Shown here: positions 36,047 to 48,500 of the stretch, piece after piece | Numbering within the stretch: position 1 is the stretch's first letter | How the letters are laid out: each line of letters starts with the position of its first letter | DNA from: Hymenolepis diminuta | Lineage: Eukaryota; Platyhelminthes; Cestoda; Cyclophyllidea; Hymenolepididae | Assembly: GCA_900708905.1 (NCBI GenBank) | Contig: CAADRB010000015.1 | Coordinates: 479,444-543,443, forward strand | Direction of reading: 5' to 3' | Length of the DNA: 64,000 nucleotides | Translations under genes and position numbers: made by a program | The notes under the pieces: model-generated | Seen by the model: only the letters and a program-made list of their open reading frames with translations | Databases searched by the model: none | What the model was told of the DNA's origin: nothing

Positions 36047-39000
36047 ATGGATCCTGAAAAGGCGAATAGACACCTCGAATTCGTCAGCGGTCATAGTGGT
36101 GGAACAGCCCTGGAGGTTATGAGTTTACTACTCATTGCATGCTATGTTGTGTTCCTCAAACTTGAATGTGAACGATTGTTCTTTCGAAATGTATCACATT
36201 ATACGTAAGTTCAAATTTTTATTAAAATCGTCTTTGTAATGCATTTAAGAGTTGGATCTACTCGATGTTTTCCTTTTGTCACATTTTACGACCTCAGATA
36301 GAAGACTTATTTGTATTTCAACACGCTAGGTCTCAACTTTCATTTTGAGTAGTTTTTTTTTTAATTTCGAACTCAAGTGAATTTAATATTTGTATTATTT
36401 TATCATTCTCTTATCAAATCTTTTATATAAGCTATGTCCTTATAGCTGTCTATCATTGGATTTATGTAAAAATCTTAAAACCTTAATAATTAAGGTCGGA
36501 CATATTATCAATTTTTATTGCCCATATTATTTTTTTTCTCTTACTTCTCGTTTCTGCATGCTGCATCTCGAATTCATATCTTTTTATTGTTATCATCTTC
36601 TTTTTGTTAAGTTTATTTATTCACCTTCGATTTTCGCCCTCTGTACATCACTCAAATACATTCTTAATGTACACTGTAATTGCTTGTTGTATTATTCGTT
36701 CATTTACATATTTCTTCTCTTTTTCCACGTTTAATGGTCAAGATAATGGAATGATTCTCCTTCATTATTTAACAGCACAGTTCGCTAGAGCTCACTTAAT
36801 GTGAACGTTTACATGATGAATATTTTGCCATCATCTAGCTTTTCTTCCTATCTTTTAATAGAAGTAGTATTTGTAAAGACCGGAAAAGAATTCGTTTTTT
36901 ATTTGTTCTGCAATCGTGCCTCTTAAACTAGAGTTCCTTTTGCACTGCAATCGTTTACAACTGCATAATAACGTATTTCATATGTCATACGCTTAATTTA
37001 AAGAAAGTCGGCAATTCAACTACCCACTTGTCATTACTTTTTTTGTAATTAGGAGAAATCACATAAGGTATTTTTCTTTATACTATTTTCATAATTTTAA
37101 GATTAAAATTCTTTCGGTGTTGATCAGGATTAAAATTTCACCTGTTTGAAATTATGATGCCAATCAATCCTGATTAGAAGCATTATATGATTAGTAGTTG
37201 CTTTCTAGAACTAAAAGATTTCAATCAGGTTTTATTTTTATAACACTGTTACATATTATAATATACAGCAAGAAAATACAATTGTATAATTCTTCATCAT
37301 AGGAAAGGAACAATAATGAAGTGACAATGAAGTCCAATGAAGACACTTGCTTACGTGATTTTAGCGTTGCCTTGTATTCTTACAGTATAGTACAATAATG
37401 TACTGATTCTATCATATGAAAATATGTAAGCGAACGTACAAATAAGAAATGAAATACAGGTAGAAATCGGTTAATGTGCTCGTCTCTTTTCACCGGAGTC
37501 ATGTGTTCGATGCCCATCGGTGCACATGTAAGTGAGTGGAGTGTTCAGTCGCAGTGCTTATTAAAGGAGAGGAAAAATTCAAGTCACTTACCAAGAATGT
37601 TTCATGATTTTACTTCTTTATCCATGCTGATTGTTAGAAAACGCTTTCCTGAATCAGCTTGAACGTCATTGGTAGAGAAATAACTCTTGGTATAAAAAGA
37701 ACTTTACGTCATCAGAATTCCATCTTTACCATCGTGATGTCTGGTCACCTGGAATCTGGTCGGCAATTAATTCTTGGCCTGGCCTCTCCATCTGACTGCA
37801 TTTGTCCGCCCCAGCGTACCAGTATGTGATCCAATCAAAATGTATACTCTGTCTTTCATGGGTAACTACAACCATATTGTCTGCTTTTGAACTTTACAGA
37901 CATAGTTTGTTGCATATTGACCTAAAGTTCAAACCTATGAGTGAAAACAAAGCAGTTTCATAAGTTGGAGATTATGATTCTATACATCTTCTTTGTATAG
38001 AACTCTTATCATCGACTTGTTCTGCATTATCCTGCAGACTGTTCTTCCCTGCACCCTGCTCTCAAATTACATTCTCGAATACCACTTTCTTCTCTTCTTC
38101 ATCGCTGTAATCGTCAAGCTCAGGGCTCCCACAGACCCACCTCGCATTCCAGTCCGGGATGGTTTTATGGCTTTTCGTCGCTTTGTTCGAGCTCTCGTTC
38201 TTCTCTACTCATGTGTCTGCATCTACGGTGTTGATCTGCCCGTCTTTCCACGGCGCTACGCAAAAACTGAGGTCTCTGGTGTCTCTTTGATGGACACTGG
38301 GGTGGGAATGATTGTGATAGCCATTGGACTCTCTAACGCGGCCGTTTCGGTTTTATCACAGACGAGATCGAGGAGGAAGATGATAAAGACGCTGATGAAT
38401 GCCGCACTTCCTTGTCTTTTGCTTGGAGTGATTCGAACTGCTGCTGTTAAGGTTTTGGGATATCCAGATCATGAAACAGAGTATGGAGTGCACTGGAACT
38501 TCTTTTTCACTCTGGCTTTTATCCGAGTAAGTTCTTATTTTGCTAGTGTAATAACGTTATTTCTACTGGGGCCACATCGATCGAATAGATGGAATAAGTC
38601 AAGTCACTCATGTCATCAGATCAGTAAATTAGGTTTATATACGAAGCATTTCTTTGTTAGACGTTAGTCATGTCTCGTTGTTGGAGTCCGGCGTGATGAT
38701 AGACACCTGTTTAGGTATCTATGTGCAAATACGCAAACAAGGCGACAGCCTGTGGACACTAAAGTGAAGATTCTATCACCAGTCAATCATTTCTGATCGT
38801 CAGGTGTTGATAGATATCTGCTGGCTAAAGGAGGTAGTTTCAACTTTTTCGCCGTGGATTTGTTAATTAAATTGATTTGAGAAAGCCTTGGCTAACACTC
38901 ATTTGGATAGAAGATTAGTATCATTGGAGTCTCCCTACTGAAAACATCCAATTTTCAGCATTTTTCCACTTATTGGGTATGCGCTATTGAGCATGACCTC

Positions 39001-42000
39001 TGAATTCTCAGACAAACATTTTGATTTTATTAAGTGTTAATACAATTTTCCCCAATTTTAGCATTTCTAATGATATGAGAAAGGTAGTTCAGAATTTAAA
39101 AAGGGGATATGCTATAGGGGCGTGTGCTTGTAATCCTACTATTTGGCGACGGGTGGTGGAAACTGCAGTTACGGAAAACAAAGGCTCCTACTTTGATGAT
39201 TTTTGCCGGGACTCAGATGAACACAATCAACCGCTTAACTCAATCTACTAGTCTATCTACTGTAAACAGATGAATTTTAAATGTTAATTGAACTTTTATG
39301 CAATGTAAACACTGCATAAAATGTATTGGTTGTACTATTTATAACACCGATATCCCAGCCGGAGGAAGAAAAAACAAGTTGTCGTCGTTATACTTATTAT
39401 TACGGTTCAACCTGAACTATTTACGGTTTATCCTAATTCATATTAGTTCATATAAATATCATAAGGGATAAACGTTGTTTTCAGTAGTGATGTGAAGGAA
39501 AACACAGAATAAATTGAATTTAATGATTTTACATAGTTATATTTCGCCTTGCCAATTGGTAACTACGTACAAAACGTACATGTCTCATCATGTCAGGTTC
39601 AACTGATTAGATAGATATGCCAGATACACTTAATGGCTGTTGCAGTTAATCATGTGGCTAAACATTCAGAGCTCGATAAAATAGTTAAAGTATTCCTTTG
39701 ATCAAATTCTGACTATCTTAAGTCTTTGTTTTTTTTTCTCGACGTTTCATTTATTGGATATGTGTTGGTATGTATCATTTTCAAGGAATTCGGATAAACC
39801 TTACATGCGCGTTGATCGTCGATACACCAACTGAATGAATCTAGGAAAATTTGTCAGTGTGTTCTTTCTATTCACGTTTGAGCTTATTTAAAACGTTCGT
39901 TATTTCAAGAAGTTGTAATTTCAGTATCAGGCTTATAAATCTAACGCCTTATTGGTACACAGATTAATGTTAGTTGATAATTAACACAGTTTAGCTGGTT
40001 TATTTTAATGCATCTATGTTATATTTTATTTTCAACGGTTATTTTTTTTACGATCGGTCATTTTTATGACATAATTTCTCATTTCATCTGCTTAAAGTTA
40101 TCTTCTGTTCATTAGATCTAATCATTAATTAATAACCCTAATGCTTATCAAAATCACAAAAGCAATAAACCAACTGCACTATTTTTCTTCAATCTAGCAT
40201 GATAGAATTGTTGGTGTTAAGGTAAAAACTAACGGCTGGCAGCTAAAAAATGTTCTGGAGCGGAACACCAAAAGTTCTTTAGACTGAAATGTATTGAATA
40301 ACCCATTATGTGTATTCAAGTGGGTAAGAGAGGGAGATAAGTATCAAAGGCGATAAGAGGGAAGCGTAGGAGCAGTGTGTGACAAGCGTGTGTCCACGCA
40401 TGTGTGAGTGGATATACAAAGACAGCTTATATGAGTTACTTAGTCAAGGACGCGCGTGAAGTATGAGTGCGATGTACTTTTAAGTGAAACGGGACAGTTA
40501 TAAAAAAGGAGAATCGGTAAACTTTTCTAGATATATCAGATAGGGATTTGAGGCATAGGGACATAAAGGTGAAAAATCCAGTAGTTTCATAAAGAATGTG
40601 ACCAAAGGAGAAATTTTGGAAAATGCACAGAGTCATCCTCCGGAAAGCGAATGACTTTCCCCACATATTCTGGTGTTCTCCAGGTTTCTGTCTCTTTATT
40701 TTCATTTTGATTAACATTCCATAGTCTTCGGCGCAGTTGTTTTATAAAACGGAATACTGAAAAGGAGATTTTGAACAATTATTGAACGTTCTTTCATTTT
40801 TTTCCATTCAATAGTTGGGGGGCTTTCTAGCCACCTACGCTTTCTCCGGGATGAGGGATTTTGACTCCATGATCATTCACTTCGCTTTCTGTGTGGCTCT
40901 AGCCTTCATCCAACAATTTCTTATTCTTCCGATAGCTGACCACGTCTTTCCTCATCTCACTCATCCTGAAATCTCCCGCCCCTTACCAACTGGAAACTTT
41001 GATCTTTGGTGGTTAGTTCAAGCCAATGCTGAGGGAATTATCTCCCTAACTGGCTATCTCAGTCTCTACTTCTATGCAACCGCTCTTGGAATTACTGTGC
41101 GTCTACATCTAGAACCATCAAAAGAAAACGGTCAGTCAGAGAAAAAGTTGACGTTCCTTTGTGGACAAAGCAAGGAAGGATGGTGTGTTTTTTGTAATCT
41201 ATATGCTAGGTTGTCTAACAGGTTGACAGGTAAAATTGAATATATTGTTTTGGAGTGTCTTTAGATGACCACCAGTTGTAGCAAGATAAAAACACAGAGT
41301 AAGAAGGCGAAAGGTAGTTAGAGAATAATAGTACGTTAATGATAAGTAGTCCAGAGCGAAACAACGAAGGTTGCAAATGCATCAAGTTATTAGATACTGG
41401 AGATAGTGCTGGCTAGTTGTTGGTCGTAGATGGAGCTTGTTAGTTGGATAACTTGAAGGTAGGATTTGATCGGTTTCGGTATTAACTGAAACTAAGTGTT
41501 AGGGCTGCAGAGGTGGGCTATTAGATAGTAGGACTTAAGGTTTTTATGTAGTGTAAGTCGGATGTAGGATATAAAGTAGCTCTAATCTCATTAGTAAACT
41601 GTTTAAGAGGCCTAACAAGTTAGTTTGCAGATATCTCTCCTTACAAAAGCAATGATTGTGGTGTCTCGAGTAATTGTTTTATATGATTTATATTTTATAA
41701 TAAAATGCTTTTTTGTACTGTGCTGACGCCTTCTCCCTGATTTCCTGCTCACCGCGAGTACTATTTCTAAGACATACGTGACTGTATCCAGAGTACGTAA
41801 TAAAGATTTTTCTAAAGGCTAACAAAATACAACAGTCTTTCCTAAAGCCAGAAGACTGAAAGTCGAGTTGAACCACGGATGCATTGGTCAACTGCAAAGG
41901 AATGAGAGGAAGAGGGATTAGGAAATAGAAGACCAAGTACAAAAGTCAGTTAGTGTGTTTAGACACAAGGTTGTGGTAAATGGATACTCTGAGTGGGTTG

Positions 42001-43401
42001 ACTGTTTCGTGTTCTTTGTTCGCCTGACCGACAACCAGTCTTGTGAATATTAAGATAATCATGCCATAGACAGAGTTGGCAAAGATTGTTAGATACGCTT
42101 AAGGTAAAGCGGAAGTCTAGGTACGCCTAATTTGATTGAGAAGATAAATTGAAGAGGAGTGTGGTCTTATAGGCACCCGGATCCCCCTGGGAATTGGATT
42201 GGTATGTATGGAGATGTGGGTTTCAACAATGCCATTGATAAGCGGGCGTTAGAAGGATTTGAGACAGTTACAAGCTGTCTAAAATATAAATTCATGTCTG
42301 ACTCGTGATGGTTAAATGCAAAAGCGGATAAAATATTTATACTCCAAAAATGATAAATTGACTGACTACATAATGAATATGCGATATTGTTATGGTTATT
42401 CGTTTGCGTCCTTGTAGATTGAAGATGCATCTTATCAAAATTTTCCCAAATTATCGATGACGGCTTAACCACTCTGGTTTTCTGCAAGACTTAAAGCATT
42501 CGGAAATAGGGCAGTTGAAATATTTTTGGCTCGTTATTTTTGTAGAACGGCGAAATCTACAATAGTATACTATCACTGCTTTCATTTCTATGGACATTCG
42601 CATATAATTCACAGATCCCACATTTCTTGTTCAAATTTATTTGAAGCTAGTTTTTTCTTGGGTAGTTTTCTAGACCTGGCACATCAAAGACTTTCCTGGT
42701 CTCCTTAGCTTAATCTTTCATATACATGGCTTTACTCCGCTTACTGTCTTAATTGTGGCTTATTCATTTTCCCATCTATTTTCTAGGTTTGGAAACCCTA
42801 AGAAGGTATCTGCTGCTATACTCTGCATCTCTATTCCAACGTTTCTTATTGTGGCGGCCTATGGTAAAGGTAGTGTTTCTCGGCGTCTTGTAAACGTACC
42901 CTATATTGCTCTTCAGGTAACCTTCTATCCGATTTGGTTATTTTCTGTCTAAACCACTGATATCACTTCAAAGTAGTTTCTGAATTTATTTACAGATAGG
43001 TCTTCTAGCTCCTCCTTTTGCTCTCGTGATTTATCGTTCATTCACTACTCCTGTCTCACCATGTAAAGGTCGTAAAGGTATGCACAATTGCTTTAGTCGT
43101 AAAACTATTCTACAGAAATTCTTTTAAGTAGGGCGTTATTTTTACTTCAGATCTGATTCCACTCTACTCAAAAATTGCCAATCATGGTACAATGTACTTC
43201 CTGGTATCTAACTTATTTACAGGTGGACTGAATTTCCTGTTCGACAGTCTGGTGTTTTTAGATATGAAGCCGGTTTGGTTATCAAATTTGTGCCAATTTC
43301 TACTGCTTTCAATCTATACCGGTGTCTGTCCTCTATTAGCGGAGTGGCTTAGTCGACTCATATTTGAAAGACGTCAGATAACGGATGAGAAATCAAAGTG
43401 A
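36047..43401 (+). CDS. PIGW: GPI inositol acyltransferase PIGW/GWT1, tandem copy 1
   Basis: Exons: 36047-36204, 38001-38526, 40815-41182, 42787-42916, 42996-43077, 43151-43401; all phases join, 504 codons, the usual PIGW length. PIG-W is a many-pass ER membrane enzyme that adds an acyl chain to the inositol of glucosaminyl-PI, an early step in GPI-anchor synthesis. The N-terminus EFVSGHSGGTALEV matches the family start. FPRRYAKTE lies at residues 135-143, the LMDTGVGM block follows, YGVHWNFFFT lies at 214-223, and QANAEGIISLTGYLS is the counterpart of the human NANREGIISTLGY region. Hydrophobic helices fill the rest. No frameshift or stop is seen. A solo LTR and a second dispersed repeat sit in intron 2, and a SINE-like piece in intron 1. 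An AATAAA at 43494-43499 is the likely polyadenylation signal. Confidence 0.92.
37461..37570 (+). repeat. tRNA-derived SINE-like repeat in PIGW copy 1 intron 1
   Basis: An A-box-like CGGTTAATGTGCTCGTCTC is followed by a B-box-like TGTTCGATGCCC, then the shared tail CATCGGTGCACATGTAAGTGA. The same head-tail order occurs at 57771 and 17731. Confidence 0.5.
38547..38832 (-). repeat. Solo LTR (Ty3/Gypsy family), internally deleted
   Basis: It aligns with the LTRs at 44244 and 60814 from the taacgtt/ccacatcgatcgaatagatgg end to the ctgctggcta end. It lacks about 40 bp (the ttcggaggtggcaggcaagcc block) that the other two keep. Flanks are gctag before and ggtag after, a probable 5-bp target duplication with one change. 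It lies in intron 2 of PIGW copy 1, antisense to the gene. There is no internal coding sequence, so it is a recombined solo LTR. Confidence 0.72.
39058..39251 (+). other. Coding-looking segment inside PIGW copy 1 intron 2 (unidentified)
   Basis: After an acceptor-like ccccaattttag ending at 39060, an open frame of about 63 codons runs to a TAG at 39249-39251. It has a balanced, charged composition (RKVVQNLKRGYAIGACACN, YFDDFCRDSDEHNQ) unlike translated AT-rich intron. It cannot follow PIGW exon 2 in frame. I do not recognise the family; it may be an old retrogene or transposon fragment, or chance. Confidence 0.25.
40250..40740. repeat. Unclassified dispersed repeat, copy 1
   Basis: This segment and 56430-56790 share an ordered set of blocks: a tgtattgaata start, a caaggacg...tg stretch, tacttttaa.t.aaacggga.agttata.aaaa.gg, then a cagat.gg...acataaag end. 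It lies at the 3' end of PIGW copy 1 intron 2. Neither copy has a recognisable protein or terminal repeats; it may be a non-autonomous element or a LINE tail. Confidence 0.5.
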
Positions 43402-45525
43402 TTCTAAAACAAACTGCTCAAACTTGTTTGTTTTCACTTTTCTTATTCTATTTTGTTAATTTTGTCGTTTTTGGTATTTTTGGGAAGTTTTGAAATAAAT
43501 TTCGAGAATTCCTCCTTGCGCTTTTTTGCGGCTTTTGTATTCTGTTTTGCGTGTTGAATGGTTTTGATGTTTCAGAAAACCAATTAATTAGGAAAGCGGA
43601 TAATGAAAACAATGGAAGCTTGTTTAATCGAATGAAATGGTCATCTGTATGTCACAATTCCCCTTAAATAGAATGCCTTGAAGAAAACGACGGCTTGTAT
43701 ATGGGAAATTATTTAGATGGATTCGAATCGGCCGCAAAAATAAAAATCAATTACACGTTCAGAACTCCGGATCCTGGTTGATTGGTGCTCATCTGGGAGG
43801 AAGCTTAGGAAGAGGGAATAGATTCTGCGGTGTAAAACTAGGAGAGCATTTAATGGTATGCATCTTATTTATCACGAAATTTCGCAGCGGTTTGTAGTGG
43901 TATTTGTGATGTCCTTTGAACTAATTAGAACGGCCTAGAAAACATTTCAAGTTTATCCTGTCAAGGTATAATTACGGAAATAATAGAAAAGAAGATGGAG
44001 ATGTTAATGAGAAAACCAGGTAAAGCCTTTTTCATAAACTCAATCCTGATTTTCGGACGTCATAGTAGTCAATACTATCGTTTGTAGAATTTGGTTCTTT
44101 CGAACAACTCAATATCTACAACCCGCTTTGTAGTCTTTAACTAGAAGATCATTAAATAGGATACTGCTTAACTATATATCACTCTATTTTAGAGTGGACG
44201 TCACTGGTAATTTCGATAGCTTTGGGATTAAATCATAAATAATTATTATAACGTTGAGGGTCTACCGATCCCACATCGATCGAATAGATGGAATAAGCCA
44301 AGTCACTCGTCGTCAGATCAGTTCGGAGGTGGCAGACAAGCCATCCCAATTTATTAATTAGTAAATTAGGTTTATATACAAAACATCTCTTCGGTAGAGG
44401 CCAATCATATCTCGTAGTTGGTGTCTCAGCATGATGATCGTCACCTGTTTTAGTATCTATGTACAGACACACAAAAACAAGGCGGGACTAACTGTGGACA
44501 CTATAGTGGAGATCTTATTGCCAGTCAATCATTTTTAACCACCAGGTATTGATAGACATCTGCTGGCTATAGTAATGGTTTTGTCTAAATGACATCTTAA
44601 TATATTCTGTCAAGTTACAGTTTTATGGATATTAAGGGAGATGTTAATGACTAGAGGAAGTATGTCATATAAAATGTATTTCATGCGAAACGCCTGGGCA
44701 TTACAATAATCCATAAATGCATTTTAGAATGTGATTAATCAGGAAATTCTACGAATATAACCAACTTTAATGTTGTTCGGAAGATGGTCTTGCAATTACT
44801 CGCAGAGCGAGACGTTGGGGGAGTCCCAAAAAATTGATTTTTTCCAAGTGGTGCTCCTTCCAGCTATAGTGCTGCTATACTTCACAGTATCCTCTTCATT
44901 AAGGGTATACAAAGCTCTAGCTGGATTCAATCTCTGCAAATCAAATGGAATTAAATGCTAGGTGATGTTATGCTAACCAACAATCCTCGAGGAATTCCTC
45001 TATTGTCTAAAGTGCCTAAAACAAGAGTCCGATCGATATTTTTTTCTGTGGGGAGCAGATTGAAGTCTTATCAACGTGAGTATGGTTTCCGTATTCTAAA
45101 ATTACTTAAAGTTATTTTAAATTTGAAAATTTTAGCAGAAATATATGAAACAATGGGGAAGTTGGTACGATGGAACCCACACCTGTTGAGTGCCATTTTG
45201 TGCATCTTTAAATGAAAATAATCTACTGAAAAATTATATTTCAGAAAATGTCTCCGACAATAAAATCGTATCTTTTAATTTTACTGCTTCAGGAGTTTTC
45301 AATTTATTTTTATACACATTTATGTGTGGTAAAATTATGACAGTTCGCACAAATATAACATGTATGGTCTCTTGACTTAGCGTTATTGGCTTAACCTACA
45401 TGAACCATACTTTGTAACCTGAGCTTTAATGTGCTAAATAAAAGGTTTGCTTTACACCAATTAATAGTTAAAATTTATTTTAGTTTGTTTTACAAATAAG
45501 AATTTGATTTGTTAATAGATTTTCA
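43402..45525. other. Intergenic between the two PIGW copies
   Basis: It holds the 3' UTR and AATAAA (43494-43499) of copy 1, the solo LTR at 44244-44574, and AT-rich sequence without a supported exon. The short open frames at 44770-45375 have no recognisable content. Confidence 0.55.
44244..44574 (-). repeat. Solo LTR (Ty3/Gypsy family)
   Basis: A full-length relative of the LTR at 60814, including the block missing from the 38547 copy. Termini read TATTATAACG...CTATAGTA, that is TG...CA with transition mutations. The flanking pentamers ataat and atggt match at three of five bases, which may be a decayed duplication. An AATAAA-type signal on the minus strand (44355-44350) fixes the orientation. 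No internal region is present. Confidence 0.75.
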
Positions 45526-48500
45526 ATGGATTCTGACAAGACAAAAAGGCTTGTCGGATTTGTCAGTGGTCACACTGGGGGTACTTCGGTGGAACTTATG
45601 GGTTTGGTGCTTATAGCCTGTTATGTTGGTTACATTAAAATGGAAAGCGAACGATTGTTCTTTCGAAACTTGTCGCATAGCAAGTAAGCTAATGCTTTAT
45701 TGTCCTGAAACATAGTTTTATTCATTTAAATATTTTTTTATTTTGTGTAGATGTAATGCTTACTTTTGTTTTAGTCCTGTAGTTTTCAGTTTGTCGGTGC
45801 TCATTTCGATCTATGGTCTATTACCATTGTCTATGATCGTCTCATTATTTAACGCAATCCACGTATTTGTTGTTTCATTCTCCGTGGCAATGCTTTAATC
45901 TGTTTGATTGTTGCTCTTTCCGTCAATATGTGGTTTGATTTCGAATAATTTTCGTCATACGTTTACTTTCAGCTTTCATTTTTTCTCTATTCTGCATGTC
46001 GAATTTTTTTGTCATGATTTATTCTATCTTCGGTTATAATTATAGTTTTTTCGCTCTGCACTTTGAATTTGACTTCTTTTATTATTCCTTTTCCTGTGTT
46101 TGATAAATATTTACAGTTATTATTTATTATAAATATTACAGTTATCCCATTTAGGTATTTTCATGTAATGTTTACTTCTTTTCTCAGTTTGTTTCGTATT
46201 CAAACCTAAATTTGAAATCCGCACTAATCATTCTTTCAGTTTTGTTTTTGTTCGTATGTCGATGCATATTTTTCTAATTCTCATTAGAACTATTGAATTT
46301 TATTTACTCTGAAGACTGGCATTTTCCGTCACGCATTGAAATAACGATCGTGGTCCTCTTTCTTCTTCTGATTTCGCCAACTTTTAGTTCTTTTTCATAC
46401 TAATTCTAAACATTATCCAATTCATTCCTATTCGCTCATCATTTCGACAATTCTCTTAGTAGATATATGCAGCTTATAGGAACGCGTGATTTGTGTCGTT
46501 GGAAGCATTTATATTCAATAACCATGGTAAAAATTAATATGTAAAATTGGACCCATTGATCAAAAAGAATAGATTAAATTTCATATTAATGATGGAAATG
46601 TTTGACTGCCAACATTGCGTTTATTAATGGAAGCTTCAAATGAAATTTCGCGATTTTGGCTCTGAAAATTCGACGTTCATTTTGAGCTTGAGTAGTTATT
46701 ATCTATTTCCCCTTAACAGTTTTTACTGTTTGAAGATAAAATCAAGTTAAGTTATGATATTGTTATCGCTTCTCATAACAATGTACAAAATTACAATTTT
46801 TGATAATCTGAATACAAACACATGAATTTAAGGGGGTAGGAGGTATCGTGTAAAAGTAGAGGAGCCATGACGTTCTTTTGAATTCTATATTTATTGTGTC
46901 GTTGAATATTTATTTAGTATGTATATTTTGTAACATTTAATGATGTAGCGTTCAAGAGTTCAAACTTGTGAATCTATTTCCTATTATTTCGAATGATGTC
47001 AACGATGTTTAGAGCTGTGCAATCAGTGGATCTGATCTGATTTCTGCACATCTGTCTTTTCTGACAGTCGAAGAGCCGAGATTTGATGTCAACCACTAGT
47101 GTTTAATTTTCTCTGAAAATAGTACTCCCTTGTCTTAATTGGCCTCTAAGTTGCTTATGTAAGCCTTTAAATATATTCCTAACTCAGAATAATTTCGTCT
47201 AGTTATATGGTAGATTCCAACCAACTTTAGTTAAAGTATATAAATAAGCAATCAATCAACTTTCATCAAATTCAAGTGTTAAAAGACTCGAATCCATTAA
47301 ATATTCAGCATCAACTGTCATGTAGAGATAATATCGCTGATTAGTCAGGATAAATGTAGACATGATATTTAATGAATAATTTGTGTTGGCTCATTAGCTA
47401 TCTTCTTTGACGGTGGTTAGACTTTTTTCTTTATTATGTGTAGGAACGTTCCATATTAACCCCTTATGTGATGTCAAATGATAAGAACCTATATAGGCTT
47501 CTTGGATATTGATCCTTTATCAAATAACCTTTAATGCTTAATTTTGGGACTATATAACGCCGTTCTTCTATCTAGAGTTCTACTCATTGACTTTTTCCTC
47601 ATTATTGTGACGACCGTTCTTCCCTGCACCCTGCTATCAAATTACATTCTTGAATATCACTTTGTTCTTCTCGCCGTCGTTGTGATTTTCAAGCTCAAGG
47701 CCCCCAAAGATCCGTCCAGCATTCATATCTTGGATGGTTACGTGGCATTTCGTCGGCTCATTCGGGCTTTTGTTCTTCTTTACTCATGTGTCTGTATCTG
47801 TGGTGTTGATCTGACAATTTTTCCGCAACGCTTCGCGAAAACAGAAACTTCGGGTATTTCTTTGATGGATCTCGGAGTGGGAATGATTGTGGTAGCAATT
47901 GGGCTTTCAAATGCGTCATTTCTGGATGTTGCACAGACGAAATCTCAGAGAAAAGTGGTAGAGACGCTGATAAGAGCTACGATTCCTTGTCTTGTGATTG
48001 GAGGGATACAAACGCTGACTACGAATGTACTGGGCTATCCGGATCATGAAGCGGAGTATGGAATTCATTGGAATTTCTTCTTTACGTTGGCCTTCATTCG
48101 GGTGAGTTTGATATGTAATGATCAATCGATTGTTTCAACTTTGTCCTTTGGCATAGGAAGTAAAGTCATCTTAAGGCAAAAATTTTTCAGGCGGTATCAA
48201 ATGACGTTCTACATTCTTCAAAACATTTGTTTTTATCAGTCTGTTTAAACGAAAAAATATTATCAGTTATGTTTGCATAGCTTTTAATATTACATACATT
48301 GGAATGATCGGAAAGCGCAACTGTAGGGTTTTACTTTGAAAGTAAAGAGCTCTGATTGTGATGAACACCTCTTTTTAGGACCTTCTTAGGTTAATACATT
48401 GGAAAGCGTTTAGGTCAATTGCAGCTTGGTTTTGTAAGCGATTTGGTGGCAATTGTACGAAAGTTAATATTTTCGTAATTACATATTTCTCGAATAAAAG

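Noticed and set aside
36390..36734. 114-codon Phe/Tyr/Leu-rich frame in PIGW copy 1 intron 1
   Set aside because: The T-rich intron sequence translates to a falsely hydrophobic protein; it is not in phase with the PIGW exons.
44770..45375. Chain of short plus-strand frames upstream of PIGW copy 2 as extra exons
   Set aside because: The PIGW family start matches the ATG at 45526, and these frames neither resemble the family nor join in phase.
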